Assembly (NCBI GenBank): GCA_020072815.1 | Contig: JAIQGE010000001.1 | Coordinates: 186,001-250,000 of the forward strand | Source of the DNA: Terriglobia bacterium | GTDB lineage: Bacteria > Acidobacteriota > Terriglobia > Terriglobales > Acidobacteriaceae | Direction: 5' to 3' | Length of the DNA stretch: 64,000 nt | In this document: positions 25,824 to 35,020 of the stretch, one piece after another | How the letters are laid out: every line of letters starts with the position of its first letter | Numbering within the stretch: position 1 is the stretch's first letter | Notes under the pieces: generated by a model | The model's input: the letters and a program-made list of their open reading frames with translations, nothing else | Database searches by the model: none | What the model was told of the DNA's origin: nothing | Program-made: the position numbers and the translations under genes

Positions 25824-26171
25824 ATGTCAGAAGCAAGGACAGGAAAACGGTTTCCGCTTGAGCTGCCGATTCGTATCCACGGCAAAGGCGGCGATGACAA
25901 AGGGACCACCGCCGATATGAGCTCCGCGGGCGTCTACATCATGGCCGATGTTGATCTCAATGTAGGCTCGCCCATCGAATTTGATATCACCCTTCCCGCC
26001 GCCGTGCTGGGCACCCCCACCGACGTGGAAGTGCGCTGCACCGGGCGCGTGGTGCGCAAAGATACCGAGACGGCGGCCGGCTCCAACGCCGGGAAAAAGA
26101 AGAAAAAGAACGGCGTCGCTTGCGTCATTGACCAGTACAAATTCATACGCAAAGGCAAAGGAACCAAGTAA
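25824..26171 (+). CDS. PilZ-domain protein (c-di-GMP binding)
   Basis: The 115-aa protein carries the two PilZ ligand motifs: RTGKR (RxxxR, residues 5-9) and DMSSAG (D/NxSxxG, about 31-36). A beta barrel follows (VYIMADVDLNVGSPIEFDI, EVRCTGRVVRKD). An unusual AGKKKKKNG loop interrupts the last strands. It is likely a cyclic-di-GMP sensor. GAGGAGG precedes ATG 25824. Its stop overlaps the start of the next gene (TAATG), so the two are translationally coupled. Confidence 0.88.
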   Translation: MSEARTGKRFPLELPIRIHGKGGDDKGTTADMSSAGVYIMADVDLNVGSPIEFDITLPAAVLGTPTDVEVRCTGRVVRKDTETAAGSNAGKKKKKNGVACVIDQYKFIRKGKGTK

Positions 26172-26833
26172 TGCTGAAGATCATTTTGGCCGATAACCAA
26201 GCTATTTTCCGCACCGGAGCGGCAAAGGTCCTGGCGGTTGAAGACGATCTGCGCATTGTCGCTCAGGCGGAAAACTCAGAAAAGATGATGATGGCCCTGG
26301 AAAAATTCCACGCCACGGTGATGATCTTTGGCGCCGATATCCATACCAGCCTTCCCGCGGTCGTAGAGGCCGCGCGCAAATTCAAAACCAAGCTGGTGGC
26401 CATCGCCGATACCGGCCAGGATTCCCGCCATTTCCTGACCAACGGCGTGCACGGCGTGATCTACCGCAACGTGAGCGGCGAATCCCTGGTGCAATGCGTG
26501 CGCAAAGTCAGCAAGGGCGAGACTTGGGTCCAGGACACGCAGGAGAGCAAAGAAACCGCGGAAAATGATCTGGTGGGAGCGCGGGTGCGCGACCGCCTTA
26601 CCGCCAAGGAACTAAAGATCGTGGCGCTGATCGTGCAGGGCTATAAGAACAAGGAGATCGCCTCCCAGCTGGGCACCACGGAACAGGTCATCAAAAACTA
26701 CCTGCGCAATGTGTATGACAAGATTGGCGTCTCTGACCGGCTGGAGCTGGCGTTGTTCACCATCCATCACCGCATTCTGGCGGAAGCCGCAGCCACCTCC
26801 GTCGCGGCAGTCGCCACGCAGAGCCGGGCTTAA
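26171..26833 (+). CDS. NarL/LuxR-type response regulator with degenerate receiver domain
   Basis: The 220-aa protein has a receiver-like domain (1-115) and a LuxR-type HTH (LTAKELKIVALIVQGYKNKE ... IKNYLRNVYDKIGVSDRLEL, about 140-205). The acidic start (LADNQ) is kept. Where the phosphorylated Asp should end strand 3, the sequence reads VMIFGADIHT, with Gly at that position and an Asp two residues later. The conserved Lys is replaced (VIYRNVSGE). Phosphorylation control is therefore doubtful. Coupling to the PilZ gene suggests it may respond to c-di-GMP through that partner (inference). Confidence 0.85.
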   Translation: MLKIILADNQAIFRTGAAKVLAVEDDLRIVAQAENSEKMMMALEKFHATVMIFGADIHTSLPAVVEAARKFKTKLVAIADTGQDSRHFLTNGVHGVIYRNVSGESLVQCVRKVSKGETWVQDTQESKETAENDLVGARVRDRLTAKELKIVALIVQGYKNKEIASQLGTTEQVIKNYLRNVYDKIGVSDRLELALFTIHHRILAEAAATSVAAVATQSRA

Positions 26834-26854
26834 GAATTTTCAGGAGTAGACGCT

Positions 26855-27226
26855 TTAGCGGGAAGCGGCGCGTTCGCTGCTCTTCAGCAGTTCGTTGACA
26901 ATCGTCACCAGCTCTTCCGGATTCACCGGCTTTTCCAGATACAAGTCAGCCAGCGGTTCCGCGGCCTGAAACGCCTCAGCCACAAATCCTGACACCACCA
27001 CCACGGGCATGCTGCTGTTGTTCTTTGCCGCCTGGACCACGGCACGTCCGTTGGCGTCGCCCAGCCGCCAGTCCGTCACCACCGCATCGTAAACATTGTT
27101 CTGCAGCTTATCGATGGCATCGCGCGCGGAGGTGGACGCTGTCACGGTGTGGCCAGCCTGTTCAAGGATGGCACACTTCAGGGTGACCACGTGTGGTTCG
27201 TCGTCTACGCAAAGGATCCTGGCCAT
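26855..27226 (-). CDS. Single-domain response regulator (CheY-like)
   Basis: The 123-aa receiver has all canonical residues: acidic pair in CVDDEP (8-10), the phospho-accepting Asp in VVTDWRLGD (about 52), the Ser in VVVSGF and the Lys in LYLEKPV. No output domain is present, so it probably relays phosphate or binds a partner. It converges on the LuxR-type regulator with 21 bases between them. Confidence 0.92.
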   Translation of the reverse strand: MARILCVDDEPHVVTLKCAILEQAGHTVTASTSARDAIDKLQNNVYDAVVTDWRLGDANGRAVVQAAKNNSSMPVVVVSGFVAEAFQAAEPLADLYLEKPVNPEELVTIVNELLKSSERAASR

Positions 27227-27457
27227 GATGGGCGTCCTTTAACGGCGGCGCGCCCGCGTTCAGAGCGCGTCTTCGGGGGATATTAGCTGCGGCGAAGACT
27301 TTTCTACCCGGAAGCATTCGCCGGACAGCTAAAGCAAACTGCCATATTCTGCTGCACGCGTCCGCCTCAAGTCAAATAAAAGAAAGGCCGGTTCGACGTT
27401 CATCGCGGTAGCCATGAACACGCTTGCGGCCTTGACCCGAAAATAGCTGGCAGAAGG

Positions 27458-29089
27458 CTAGCTGTTGGCCGGCTTGCCGGTGACCGGTCCCGCGTCCCCG
27501 ATCTTCTCCGCAACCGACTTGGCCTGCGTGAACAGCAGCAGGTAATCCGGCCCGCCGGCCTTGGAATCGGTGCCCGACATGTTGAACCCGCCAAAAGGAT
27601 GCGCGCCCACCATGGCGCCGGTGCATTTGCGGTTGAAGTACAAATTGCCCACGTGAAATTCATGCCGCGCGCGTTCCAGTTTCTCGCGCGAGGTGGAATA
27701 CACCGCGCCGGTCAGGCCGAACTCCGTGTTGTTGGCGATCTGCAGCGCGTCGTCGTAATTGCGCGCCTTGATCACCGCCAGCACCGGCCCAAAGATTTCT
27801 TCCTGCGCAATGCGCGCCGTGGGGGCAACGTCCGCAATCACCGTGGGCTGTATGAAGTAGCCTTCACCGGCTTCCTTGGCCGCGCCGCCGCCGTTGATCA
27901 CCCGGCCTTCTTTTTTGCCGACCTCAATGTATTCCAAAATGCTCTTGTACGCGCCCTGGCTCACCACCGGCCCCATGGCCTTGTTTTCCACCGGATCGCC
28001 GACCGTGATTTTGTTGACGCGCTCTTTCAGGCGTTCCAGGAACACGGGGTAGATTTTTTCGTCTACGATCACGCGCGAGCACGCCGAGCACTTTTGTCCT
28101 TGAAAACCAAACGCGGCTTGAGCCACGCCTTCCACCGCGGCATCCATGCTGGCGTCATCGGCCACAATGATGGAATCCTTGCCGCCCATTTCCAGCACCG
28201 TGCGTTTGATCCACTTCTGCCCCGGACGCGGCGCCGCGGCGCGCTGGTTGATGTCCAAGCCAACTTCTTTTGATCCGGTAAAGGCGATGAATCGCAACTG
28301 CGGATGCTCCACCAGCCCGGCGCCAAAGCTGGACCCCGAGCCGGGGCAGAAATTCACCACGCCATCGGGAATGCCCGCTTCCTGCAGGACTTCAAAGAAT
28401 TTTGCGGCGATGGCCGGCGAATCGTGCGACGGCTTCATCACCACGGTATTGCCGGTGACGATGGCCGCCATGGTCATCCCGGCCATGATGGCGCAGGGAA
28501 AATTCCACGGCGGAATCACCGCGCCCACGCCCAGCGGGATGTACATCAGCCGGTCGTCCTCGCCCGGCAGAGTGACCGGCGTTTCGGCGTTGGCCAGGCG
28601 CAGAGCTTCGCGCGAGTAAAATTCCGCGAAGTCAATGGTCTCGGCGATGTCGGCGTCGGCTTCCGACCAGTTCTTGCCGACTTCATACACCATCCACGCG
28701 GCAAATTCGAATTTGCGCTCGCGCAAGATGCCGCCCACGGCGTGGATCAGCGCCGCGCGCTCTTCCACTGACGTCCGCTGCCACCCGGCAAAAGCCGCCA
28801 GCGCCGCCTGGATGGCCGGCTCCACGTGCTCCTTGCCCGCGCTCTGAAACACGCCCAACACTTGTGACGGCCGCGCCGGATTCACTGACGTGATCTTGTT
28901 CGTGGTCTTGATCAGCTTGTCGCCGATCACCATGTCATATTCCCGGCCCAACTCAGAGCCCACCTTGACCAGCGCCTGGCGCATGGCCCGGGCGTTGTCG
29001 GCGTTGGTGAAGTCGGTGAGAGGCTCGTTCTTGAACGGCGTGCGGGGGACGCGCAGCGTAGCGCGCGAAATTTCCAGCGTGGTAGCCAT
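27458..29089 (-). CDS. L-glutamate gamma-semialdehyde (1-pyrroline-5-carboxylate) dehydrogenase
   Basis: This 543-aa aldehyde dehydrogenase oxidises glutamate-gamma-semialdehyde to glutamate with NAD+, the second step of proline catabolism. Visible are IPPWNFPCAIMAGM, the VMKPSHDSPAIAAKF cofactor strand, FTGSKEVGLDIN, VLEMGGKDSIIV with the general-base Glu, and the nucleophile Cys in GFQGQKCSACSRV. The length and the N-terminal FKNEPLTDF match stand-alone RocA/PruA-type enzymes. AAGGA lies 8 bases before ATG 29089. No proline dehydrogenase gene is in the window. Confidence 0.94.
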   Translation of the reverse strand: MATTLEISRATLRVPRTPFKNEPLTDFTNADNARAMRQALVKVGSELGREYDMVIGDKLIKTTNKITSVNPARPSQVLGVFQSAGKEHVEPAIQAALAAFAGWQRTSVEERAALIHAVGGILRERKFEFAAWMVYEVGKNWSEADADIAETIDFAEFYSREALRLANAETPVTLPGEDDRLMYIPLGVGAVIPPWNFPCAIMAGMTMAAIVTGNTVVMKPSHDSPAIAAKFFEVLQEAGIPDGVVNFCPGSGSSFGAGLVEHPQLRFIAFTGSKEVGLDINQRAAAPRPGQKWIKRTVLEMGGKDSIIVADDASMDAAVEGVAQAAFGFQGQKCSACSRVIVDEKIYPVFLERLKERVNKITVGDPVENKAMGPVVSQGAYKSILEYIEVGKKEGRVINGGGAAKEAGEGYFIQPTVIADVAPTARIAQEEIFGPVLAVIKARNYDDALQIANNTEFGLTGAVYSTSREKLERARHEFHVGNLYFNRKCTGAMVGAHPFGGFNMSGTDSKAGGPDYLLLFTQAKSVAEKIGDAGPVTGKPANS

Positions 29090-29957
29090 AATATTGTCCT
29101 TTTGCGATTAGATATGGGGCTGATGATGTCAGAGAACCTTTTATTCTAACGCAAGCGAAAGCTCGCCGCTGATTACGCTGATAAACACTGATCAGCACGG
29201 TGTTAGGTAATGGCCCTTCATGGAGGCACGGAGATCTCATGTCTTGATGAGTCACATGAAACTCTTTTTGGACTCAGGATCTACAGACGCACTTCCAGGT
29301 CTGTCATCCTGAGCGTAGCGACGCTGCGCAGCACGGCGTCGCGCAGTCGAAGGATCCCGAGAATCTTTCCAATACCATGCCGTGTCAGGGAGTTTTCCCC
29401 ACGCACGCCTGGCCAAATCCAAATCTCCCTTGATTTACCGCACTCCTGCCTGTGCCGGTTTAATTACTTTGCAAATAACCACTCAGTAATCTCACCCCCC
29501 CACCCCTGGCTCTGTGGCTTTGTTGCAAACAAAAGGACTTATGCCATTCGACCCAACGGTCACCCAACTGTTTACTGGATGGTAAAATTATCCCCTAACT
29601 CATTGATTCTTCAAAAATTAGGTGCGGCTTGCCGGTCAGTGCGATTCTTAAGGTTCTGCTCAACCAGCCACAAACCGCTTGCTAGGGTAGTTTTCAAAAG
29701 AACCTTCAACCCGCCTCCTGGGCGATTGGGCTTTTCGCCAGGGGCTCGCAGCTACCGGCTCCTGGATATCCTATTCTATCGTCTTGTGTTCGCCCAATCA
29801 AGCGCGAATCCGTTCATCCTCGCGCACAGCTGTCAAGTGTCCTGAAGGTCAGTAACGTAACGGCTCACGAGTAGGAACGCTGCGCAGAAAGTGGAAGAGC
29901 GGCCCGTTACGTGCCGCGCTGAGCCGTCCATTTTTCTGCGGGCTTCAGCCCCTGAAC
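29090..29957. repeat. Long non-coding region with dispersed acidobacterial-type repeats
   Basis: No convincing gene in about 870 bases. 29166-29191 carries 'cgctgattacgctgataaacactgat'-type sequence. 29301-29356 carries 'ctgtcatcctgagcgtagcgacgctgcgcag...gtcgaaggatc', another common intergenic repeat. The centre (29400-29700) is AT-richer than its surroundings. The ORF at 29210-29845 translates the repeats and has no protein-like composition. Confidence 0.65.
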
Positions 29958-30803
29958 TTACCTCAGCGTTCTTGGGCTGCCGCCGCCTAGACCGGGGACA
30001 ATGTAAAGTGGTCTTCCCATAACGTCTGCCAAGTCCACCAGCCCAAAGTCGTGCATTCGGCTGTCGCGGCTGTTGTTGCGATTGTCTCCCAGCACAAAAA
30101 GCCTGCCGGCAGGGATGGTCAAAGGCCCAAAGTTGTCCATCTCCGGCAAGAAGACATCGCCCTGGCGCAGAACATAAGGCTCATTCAACTCGACGTCGTT
30201 GAGCCAAATTCTCCCGTGAATGCCTCGAACGGTGTCCCCGGGCAGGGCGATCGTTCGCTTCAGGAAAGTAATGCCGGGTTCGTTTGCGAGAGTGAAGGCG
30301 ACCAGCTCGCCGTGAGCAACGGCTCGCTGGCGATAATATCTGAGGTCTACGATGAAGTGTTCGTCCAGATGAATGGTGCGCTCCATCGCCGCCGACGGTA
30401 TGCTGAACAACCGAAAGCCCGCTGACCGCAACAACCAATTGGAATGGGCTGCAGCGGCCAGAAACGCCATGGGAAGCAGCGCCGCGAGCCACCATTGTGA
30501 AGGTCTTTCCCAGCCAGGCTTCTTTCGATAAGGCGCATCCGTTGCCGCAAAGATGCACAGCGCAACCATGGCAAAAATCAAGCCGATGAGTCCTGCAAAA
30601 TGCGCCGGCAAACGTACGGGCCAATAAAACAACAGGAGAATGGAGAACAGAAATAAGCAAACCAGACCTTTGATCCTGCGGCCTGCCAGGAGCTGTCCCG
30701 CGCCCGGGACCAGCGCCGAAAGAAACCCTGCTGCAAGCAGACGTTGTTTGCCTGGTCCGGTGGCCCGACTGGGCATTGACTGCGAAGGGCTTTCTGCGTT
30801 CAC
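29958..30803 (-). CDS. Signal peptidase I-like membrane protein with Ala at the nucleophile position
   Basis: The 281-aa protein has an N-terminal membrane module (FLSALVPGAGQLLAGRRIKG plus three further helices) and a C-terminal S26 domain. The general-base Lys182 is present (ITFLKRTIALPGD), as is GDNR at 239-242 (FVLGDNRNNSRDSR). The box that normally reads PSxSM reads IPSAAMERT (135-143), so the nucleophilic Ser position is Ala139. It may be an inactive or altered relative, with a housekeeping LepB elsewhere. Start is GTG 30803; ATG 30776 is the alternative. Confidence 0.8.
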   Translation of the reverse strand: MNAESPSQSMPSRATGPGKQRLLAAGFLSALVPGAGQLLAGRRIKGLVCLFLFSILLLFYWPVRLPAHFAGLIGLIFAMVALCIFAATDAPYRKKPGWERPSQWWLAALLPMAFLAAAAHSNWLLRSAGFRLFSIPSAAMERTIHLDEHFIVDLRYYRQRAVAHGELVAFTLANEPGITFLKRTIALPGDTVRGIHGRIWLNDVELNEPYVLRQGDVFLPEMDNFGPLTIPAGRLFVLGDNRNNSRDSRMHDFGLVDLADVMGRPLYIVPGLGGGSPRTLR

Positions 30804-30926
30804 GGACTGGAACTATACCAAAACCATGGAGCTCTTTTGATTTTCTTCCAGCCTAGTCTCGCTTCCCTGCATCTAACCTCCTTACAACACCCCAGCGTCT
30901 TACTATCCGGGCAAGAAGGAGATTCT

Positions 30927-31511
30927 TTGTTTCGACCACGGTTTTATTTGTTTTTCTTGACTGCTCTTATTGCGATTGCACTGGCGTCGTCGGCCGGCGC
31001 GCAGACGCCGCGCTCCACCATCACCATCCACGTCGGCAAGTCCGGTGTGTTTTCCGGCTTTGGCCACGACCACGTGGTCGTCGCGCCCATCGCCCACGGA
31101 TCGGTGGACGCCAAGGCCATGGTGGTGGAGATCACCGTAATCACCACGCAGATGAAGGTCACGGACTCAGACGCGTCGGAGAAAGACCGCGCCGAAGTCC
31201 AGAAAACCATGCTGGGACCCAAAGTCCTGGACGCGGATAAATTTCCGGAAATCCATTTCAAGTCGTCACGCGTCCAGCAGACCAGCCCGAGGCATTTCCG
31301 CGTAACCGGTAAGCTCAGCCTGCACGGTGTGACCAAAGAATTGGAGTTTGAAGTCACCGGCGGACCCCAGCGATACCAGGGCAAGACCAGGTTCAAGCAG
31401 ACCGAATTCGGGATCGAGCCGGTCAACGCCGGTGGCGGCGCGGTCAAGGTAAAGGACGAGTTGGAGCTGGAGTTCGATATCTATCCCGCGGACCTGGGAA
31501 GCAAGCGATAA
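30927..31511 (+). CDS. YceI-family periplasmic lipid-binding-like protein
   Basis: The 194-aa product has a signal peptide (FYLFFLTALIAIALASSAGA) and a YceI lipocalin-like barrel (SGVFSGFGHDHVVVAP, MLGPKVLDADKFPEIHFKSS, VTGKLSLHGVTKELEFEV). YceI proteins bind isoprenoid-type lipids. The start is TTG 30927 because AAGGAG sits 5 bases upstream and this start gives a clean signal peptide. It is divergent from the signal peptidase-like gene and 31 bases before the DUF1223 gene. Confidence 0.9.
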   Translation: MFRPRFYLFFLTALIAIALASSAGAQTPRSTITIHVGKSGVFSGFGHDHVVVAPIAHGSVDAKAMVVEITVITTQMKVTDSDASEKDRAEVQKTMLGPKVLDADKFPEIHFKSSRVQQTSPRHFRVTGKLSLHGVTKELEFEVTGGPQRYQGKTRFKQTEFGIEPVNAGGGAVKVKDELELEFDIYPADLGSKR

Positions 31512-31542
31512 AAGTGTGGAATTCTTTTAGACTGTAAACAGC

Positions 31543-32319
31543 ATGTGCACCGTCAAATTCATCTGGCTGCGGATTTTCATCTTTCTGGCCGTGGTAGGTT
31601 TTCTCGTGGTCCGGAGCCTGTATCCGCACACGCCGCCCGCACAGGCCGCGGCGCGCAAGGCTGTGGTGGTGGAGCTGTTCACTTCCGAAGGCTGCTCCAG
31701 TTGCCCTCCGGCCGATATTCTTCTCAGCCAGCTCCGTGAGGACAAATCCCTGAGCGGCATTGAGGTCATCCCGCTGGGCTTCCACGTGGACTACTGGAAT
31801 TATCTCGGCTGGCAGGACCGTTTTTCCTCCCACGCGTTTTCCCAGCGCCAGGAAAAATACGCGGCAAGGCTTTCGCCCGACGGCCCTTACACCCCGCAGA
31901 TGGTGGTGGACGGCGCCGAGCAATTCGTCGGCAATGACTCCGGCCGCGCTCGCTCGGCCATCGCCCGCGCTGCCGCCGATTCCGCATCGGCTGCGATCGA
32001 GCTGACGCCCGCTTCCGCCGACAAGCTGCTGGTGCGCGTGAAAGCTCCCGCCAACGCTTCCGGCGACGTCCTGCTGGCCGTGACGGAGGACAACCTGGCC
32101 AACAAAATCGGCGCAGGAGAAAACAGCGGACGCCTGCTTCGCCACTCCGCCGTGGTGCGCGACTTCCGCCTCCTGGGCCAACTCCATGACGGGGCCTTTC
32201 AGTCGGAAGTCTCGCTCAAGATTGAAAAGGACTGGAAGCGCGCTGATCTGCGCGCGGTGGTGTTTGTGCAGGCGCCGGACAACGGAAAGATCGTCGGTGC
32301 CGCAACGCTCAAGCTGTGA
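31543..32319 (+). CDS. DUF1223 thioredoxin-fold protein with CSSC motif
   Basis: The 258-aa protein has one N-terminal membrane helix or uncleaved signal (FIFLAVVGFLVVRSLY), then the DUF1223 domain: VVVELFTSEGCSSCPPADIL with a CxxC redox pair, FHVDYWNYLGWQDRF, and YTPQMVVDGAEQFVGND. This is a secreted thioredoxin-like family of unknown substrate. It probably shares a transcript with YceI. Confidence 0.9.
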   Translation: MCTVKFIWLRIFIFLAVVGFLVVRSLYPHTPPAQAAARKAVVVELFTSEGCSSCPPADILLSQLREDKSLSGIEVIPLGFHVDYWNYLGWQDRFSSHAFSQRQEKYAARLSPDGPYTPQMVVDGAEQFVGNDSGRARSAIARAAADSASAAIELTPASADKLLVRVKAPANASGDVLLAVTEDNLANKIGAGENSGRLLRHSAVVRDFRLLGQLHDGAFQSEVSLKIEKDWKRADLRAVVFVQAPDNGKIVGAATLKL

Positions 32320-32440
32320 TGAGTCACTGTGTCGCAGCAGGGTGGAGCAGGCATTCATGCCTGCGTTTCAGACAAACCCAGACATGGCCGGCTTCAGCCG
32401 CTGAGGTCAGCCTTCAAAGGTCTGCAAGCCGCAAACGGCT

Positions 32441-32953
32441 CTAGTGATGCTCGGCTTTCTTCTGCGTTTGCGCCGCGTGCGCGGCGTCGTCCGGCTTCTG
32501 GATCTCCCGCTGCTCCACCGGCGACGACAGAACAATGGAAGTGGACGTGGTGCCGTACGGCGTCAGGCGGTCAATCAGGTTCTCCAGGTGTTCCACCGAA
32601 CGCACGTGCACCTTCATGATGAACGAATCGGCGCCGGTGCCGCGATGGCACTCCACCACTTCGGGTGATGCTTTCACCACGCCGGTGATCTTGGCGAACA
32701 CGTCGCCTACCACCGACATGCGAATGAACGCGGTGATCGGCATGCCGACTTTCATGGGGTCCACGTCAGCGTGGTATCCCACTATGATGCCGGCTTCCTC
32801 CATGCGCTTCACGCGTTCCACCACCGCTGGAGTTGTCAGGCCCACTCGGCGTCCGAGCTCAGCGTAGGAAAGCCGCCCGTTCACCTGCAACTCATGGAGC
32901 AGCTTCCAACCGATTTGATCTAATAGTTTCTCGTTCTTTAAAGTCGAGTCCAT
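32441..32953 (-). CDS. Lrp/AsnC-family transcriptional regulator
   Basis: The 170-aa protein has an N-terminal winged HTH ([20 protein letters not shown] ... [18 protein letters not shown]) and the alpha-beta RAM ligand domain ([40 protein letters not shown]). The extra Lys/His-rich tail after residue 150 is unusual. Such regulators sense amino acids. It faces the DUF1223 gene; divergently, after 670 bases, starts the ubiquitin-like cluster. Confidence 0.92.
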   Translation of the reverse strand: MDSTLKNEKLLDQIGWKLLHELQVNGRLSYAELGRRVGLTTPAVVERVKRMEEAGIIVGYHADVDPMKVGMPITAFIRMSVVGDVFAKITGVVKASPEVVECHRGTGADSFIMKVHVRSVEHLENLIDRLTPYGTTSTSIVLSSPVEQREIQKPDDAAHAAQTQKKAEHH

Positions 32954-33622
32954 TTTGGGTTGATATTGTAAAACAGATTGGGGATTGTCTCTAATATCGG
33001 TTTTGCTCCATCACGCATTAGAGAATTTTAAATATTTGCCCGCCCCGACGAAGCCCCATATTAAACCATTAGTGTTGTAATTCTGCCTAGAGCTAATATG
33101 GCAATTTGGTAATAACTTCACCGTCGCCTTAAATTACTTGCTGTTAATCACTTACAAGTACCATCGCTCCCTGCGCTGGTTGCTCGCAACCCCTCAGCCT
33201 GGCTGTGAAGGAACAAAAATTCGCGTGGCGGCGAAAATGGCCTGCCTCAAATCGAGCGATCCTTTGCTTCCTCAACCGGCGGCTTATTCTGCCCGAAACG
33301 ATGACAAGAACCCAAGCTCAACAATTCTGTCCGTGGCGACAAATTCGCAAGCAGGGCCGTCTGAAAAAGCGCGCGTGGCTTTCGCGATCCAAGGCGGCTC
33401 TTCCGGACGTCGCACACATCAAGCTCTACCAGCATCATTTTTTTCTGTCTCTATGCTCTTCGAAGCAGCGGCCTGGGAATACCAACCTGAAGGTGCTTGG
33501 TACTGACGGTTTCGCTTGATTTAAAGCCCAAGCCAATATAAAAATAAAGTTTCCAATACTTTTGGCGTGCTCGACTGCCCAGTTACCTCCCTGGTTTTCA
33601 ATTTTTGGGTGCAACTTTTTCA
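32954..33622. other. Intergenic region upstream of the ubiquitin-like cluster
   Basis: About 670 bases with a markedly AT-rich part at 32950-33130, a plausible promoter and regulator zone between the divergent Lrp and protease genes. Overlapping ORFs at 33138-33506 and 33205-33519 have no protein-like composition. No repeat or RNA recognised. Confidence 0.5.
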
Positions 33623-34723
33623 ATGGACAGGATCGTAATCACAAACCAGGAAGTGGACCACGCGCCGCAGCAAGTACCGGGCGTCGCGCAGCCTAAGCCC
33701 TATCTTCCCGACCCCGTTCCCTGGTGGGTCCGCCTGCTTCTGGTTCCGCTGGTGCTGGTGCTGCCGTTGTTGAGTCTGGCGGCGCTGATCGTGCGGGTCT
33801 CCCTGCGCAAGCAAACGCCGCGGGTGTTGCAGGCGTGGTGGTCGTACCTGCTGACGCTGCTGATCATCAGCGGCTTCCTTACGACTCTGCTGGTGGTGCT
33901 GGGCTTCTCTTTGAACTGGATGCCCACGCCGGAAGTGGTCGGCTCGGCGCTGGCCAGCCTGGACGAGCGCTCCAGCTTCCCTGATCTGCCTTCCGACAAG
34001 ATCATGTCCGGCGTGCAACTGAGTTCCACGCTGCGGCCGCTGGTATTGATGGCTTCGCCTGCGGCCAAACGGTGGTTCAGCAAGACCGCGAGCACATCAG
34101 GCCTGCTGGGCGCAGCGTTGATCCTGCAATCGGATTCGCATGGTTATCTGCTGGCCACCGCCCGGCACGTGGCTGACGGTGAAGGCTGGCAATCCCGTCA
34201 CGGCGCGCAAAAGGTGATGGTTTCTGACGGCATGAACGGCTGGGCCGGCGCCCAGGTGGTCGCGCGCCACAAACGCCAGGACATTGCCTTGTTGTGGCTG
34301 GAGCGGCGCAGTGGCGACGTGGATTTCCGCCAGTCCATCGCCAACTACTCGAGCGTGCAGACCGGCGAGAAGATCTACGTCATCGGCCATCCGGAGGGGT
34401 TGAACTTCAGCATTAGCAACGGCATTGTGTCGCGCACGCCCGGCGATGAAGTGTTGCAGGTGTCCGCGCCGGTCAGTCCCGGCAACAGCGGCGGCCCGCT
34501 CTATGACGAGTACGGCAACCTGCTGGGCGTGGTGGTTGCCAAGGTCGCAAAGACCATGGACCCGGAGGCGGAGAACCTGAATTTTGCCGTCAGCACAGAC
34601 GTTTTTCTGCATGAGCATGACTGGGAAGTGGTGGGCAGCGGCCCCGCGAGCAGCGCGTTCACTGACTTTCTGCACCAGGCCAAAGTGCGCAAAGCGCCGG
34701 CGGACTCCGGCGCCTCCCGATAA
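33623..34723 (+). CDS. Membrane-anchored trypsin-like serine protease (first gene of Ubl cluster)
   Basis: The 366-aa protein has two membrane helices (about 34-58 and 73-97) and a trypsin/HtrA-like domain. The catalytic triad is His182 (TARHVADGE), Asp220 (RQDIALLWL) and Ser289 (VSPGNSGGPLYDE). There is no PDZ domain. ATG 33623 is chosen over TTG 33605. It ends 17 bases before the ubiquitin-like gene, in the same direction, and begins the nine-gene cluster. A plausible role is proteolysis of modified or membrane substrates, or processing of cluster proteins (inference). Confidence 0.88.
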   Translation: MDRIVITNQEVDHAPQQVPGVAQPKPYLPDPVPWWVRLLLVPLVLVLPLLSLAALIVRVSLRKQTPRVLQAWWSYLLTLLIISGFLTTLLVVLGFSLNWMPTPEVVGSALASLDERSSFPDLPSDKIMSGVQLSSTLRPLVLMASPAAKRWFSKTASTSGLLGAALILQSDSHGYLLATARHVADGEGWQSRHGAQKVMVSDGMNGWAGAQVVARHKRQDIALLWLERRSGDVDFRQSIANYSSVQTGEKIYVIGHPEGLNFSISNGIVSRTPGDEVLQVSAPVSPGNSGGPLYDEYGNLLGVVVAKVAKTMDPEAENLNFAVSTDVFLHEHDWEVVGSGPASSAFTDFLHQAKVRKAPADSGASR

Positions 34724-34740
34724 GGAATGTTCCAAACAAC

Positions 34741-35016
34741 ATGGCAAACATCACAGTGACGGTTTACGATTCCACGGAAAACAAGCGGGTGCCGGTTGAG
34801 TTGCCGGACGATGCGCCGGCCAACCGCATCATTGCCGTGCTGGTGGAGAAGCTGCAACTGCCGCGCAACGGCCCCGATGGCGCTCCGCTGAGCTACAAGT
34901 TCCATCACAAAAACTCCGGCCGCCAGATCCAGGACGCGCAGACGTTGGCCGACGCCGCGGTGAAAGACGGCGACATCCTGCGCCTTCAGCCGGAAATCAC
35001 CGCCGGAGCGCGATGA
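34741..35016 (+). CDS. Ubiquitin-like beta-grasp protein (YukD/EsaB-like)
   Basis: The 91-aa protein has the ubiquitin fold order: strand ITVTVYD, strand KRVPVELP, helix ANRIIAVLVEKLQLP, strand SYKFHHKNSGRQI, and ADAAVKDGDILRLQP, which matches the 'L.D..V.DGD.L.L' end of YukD/EsaB-type proteins. The tail ends in PEITAGAR with no Gly-Gly. A Gly is third from the end, so cleavage after it by the neighbouring JAMM peptidase could give a Gly carboxylate (inference). It is followed after 4 bases by an E1-like gene, so it is probably the modifier of this system. Confidence 0.85.
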   Translation: MANITVTVYDSTENKRVPVELPDDAPANRIIAVLVEKLQLPRNGPDGAPLSYKFHHKNSGRQIQDAQTLADAAVKDGDILRLQPEITAGAR

Positions 35017-35020
35017 CCCG

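Noticed and set aside
29210-29845. 211-aa + strand frame in the long intergenic region
   Set aside because: It translates dispersed repeats, is rich in Arg/Ser/Pro with no ribosome site and no recognisable domain.
33138-33519. Overlapping ORFs upstream of the ubiquitin-like cluster
   Set aside because: Two frames compete on the same strand, neither has a start signal or protein-like composition.
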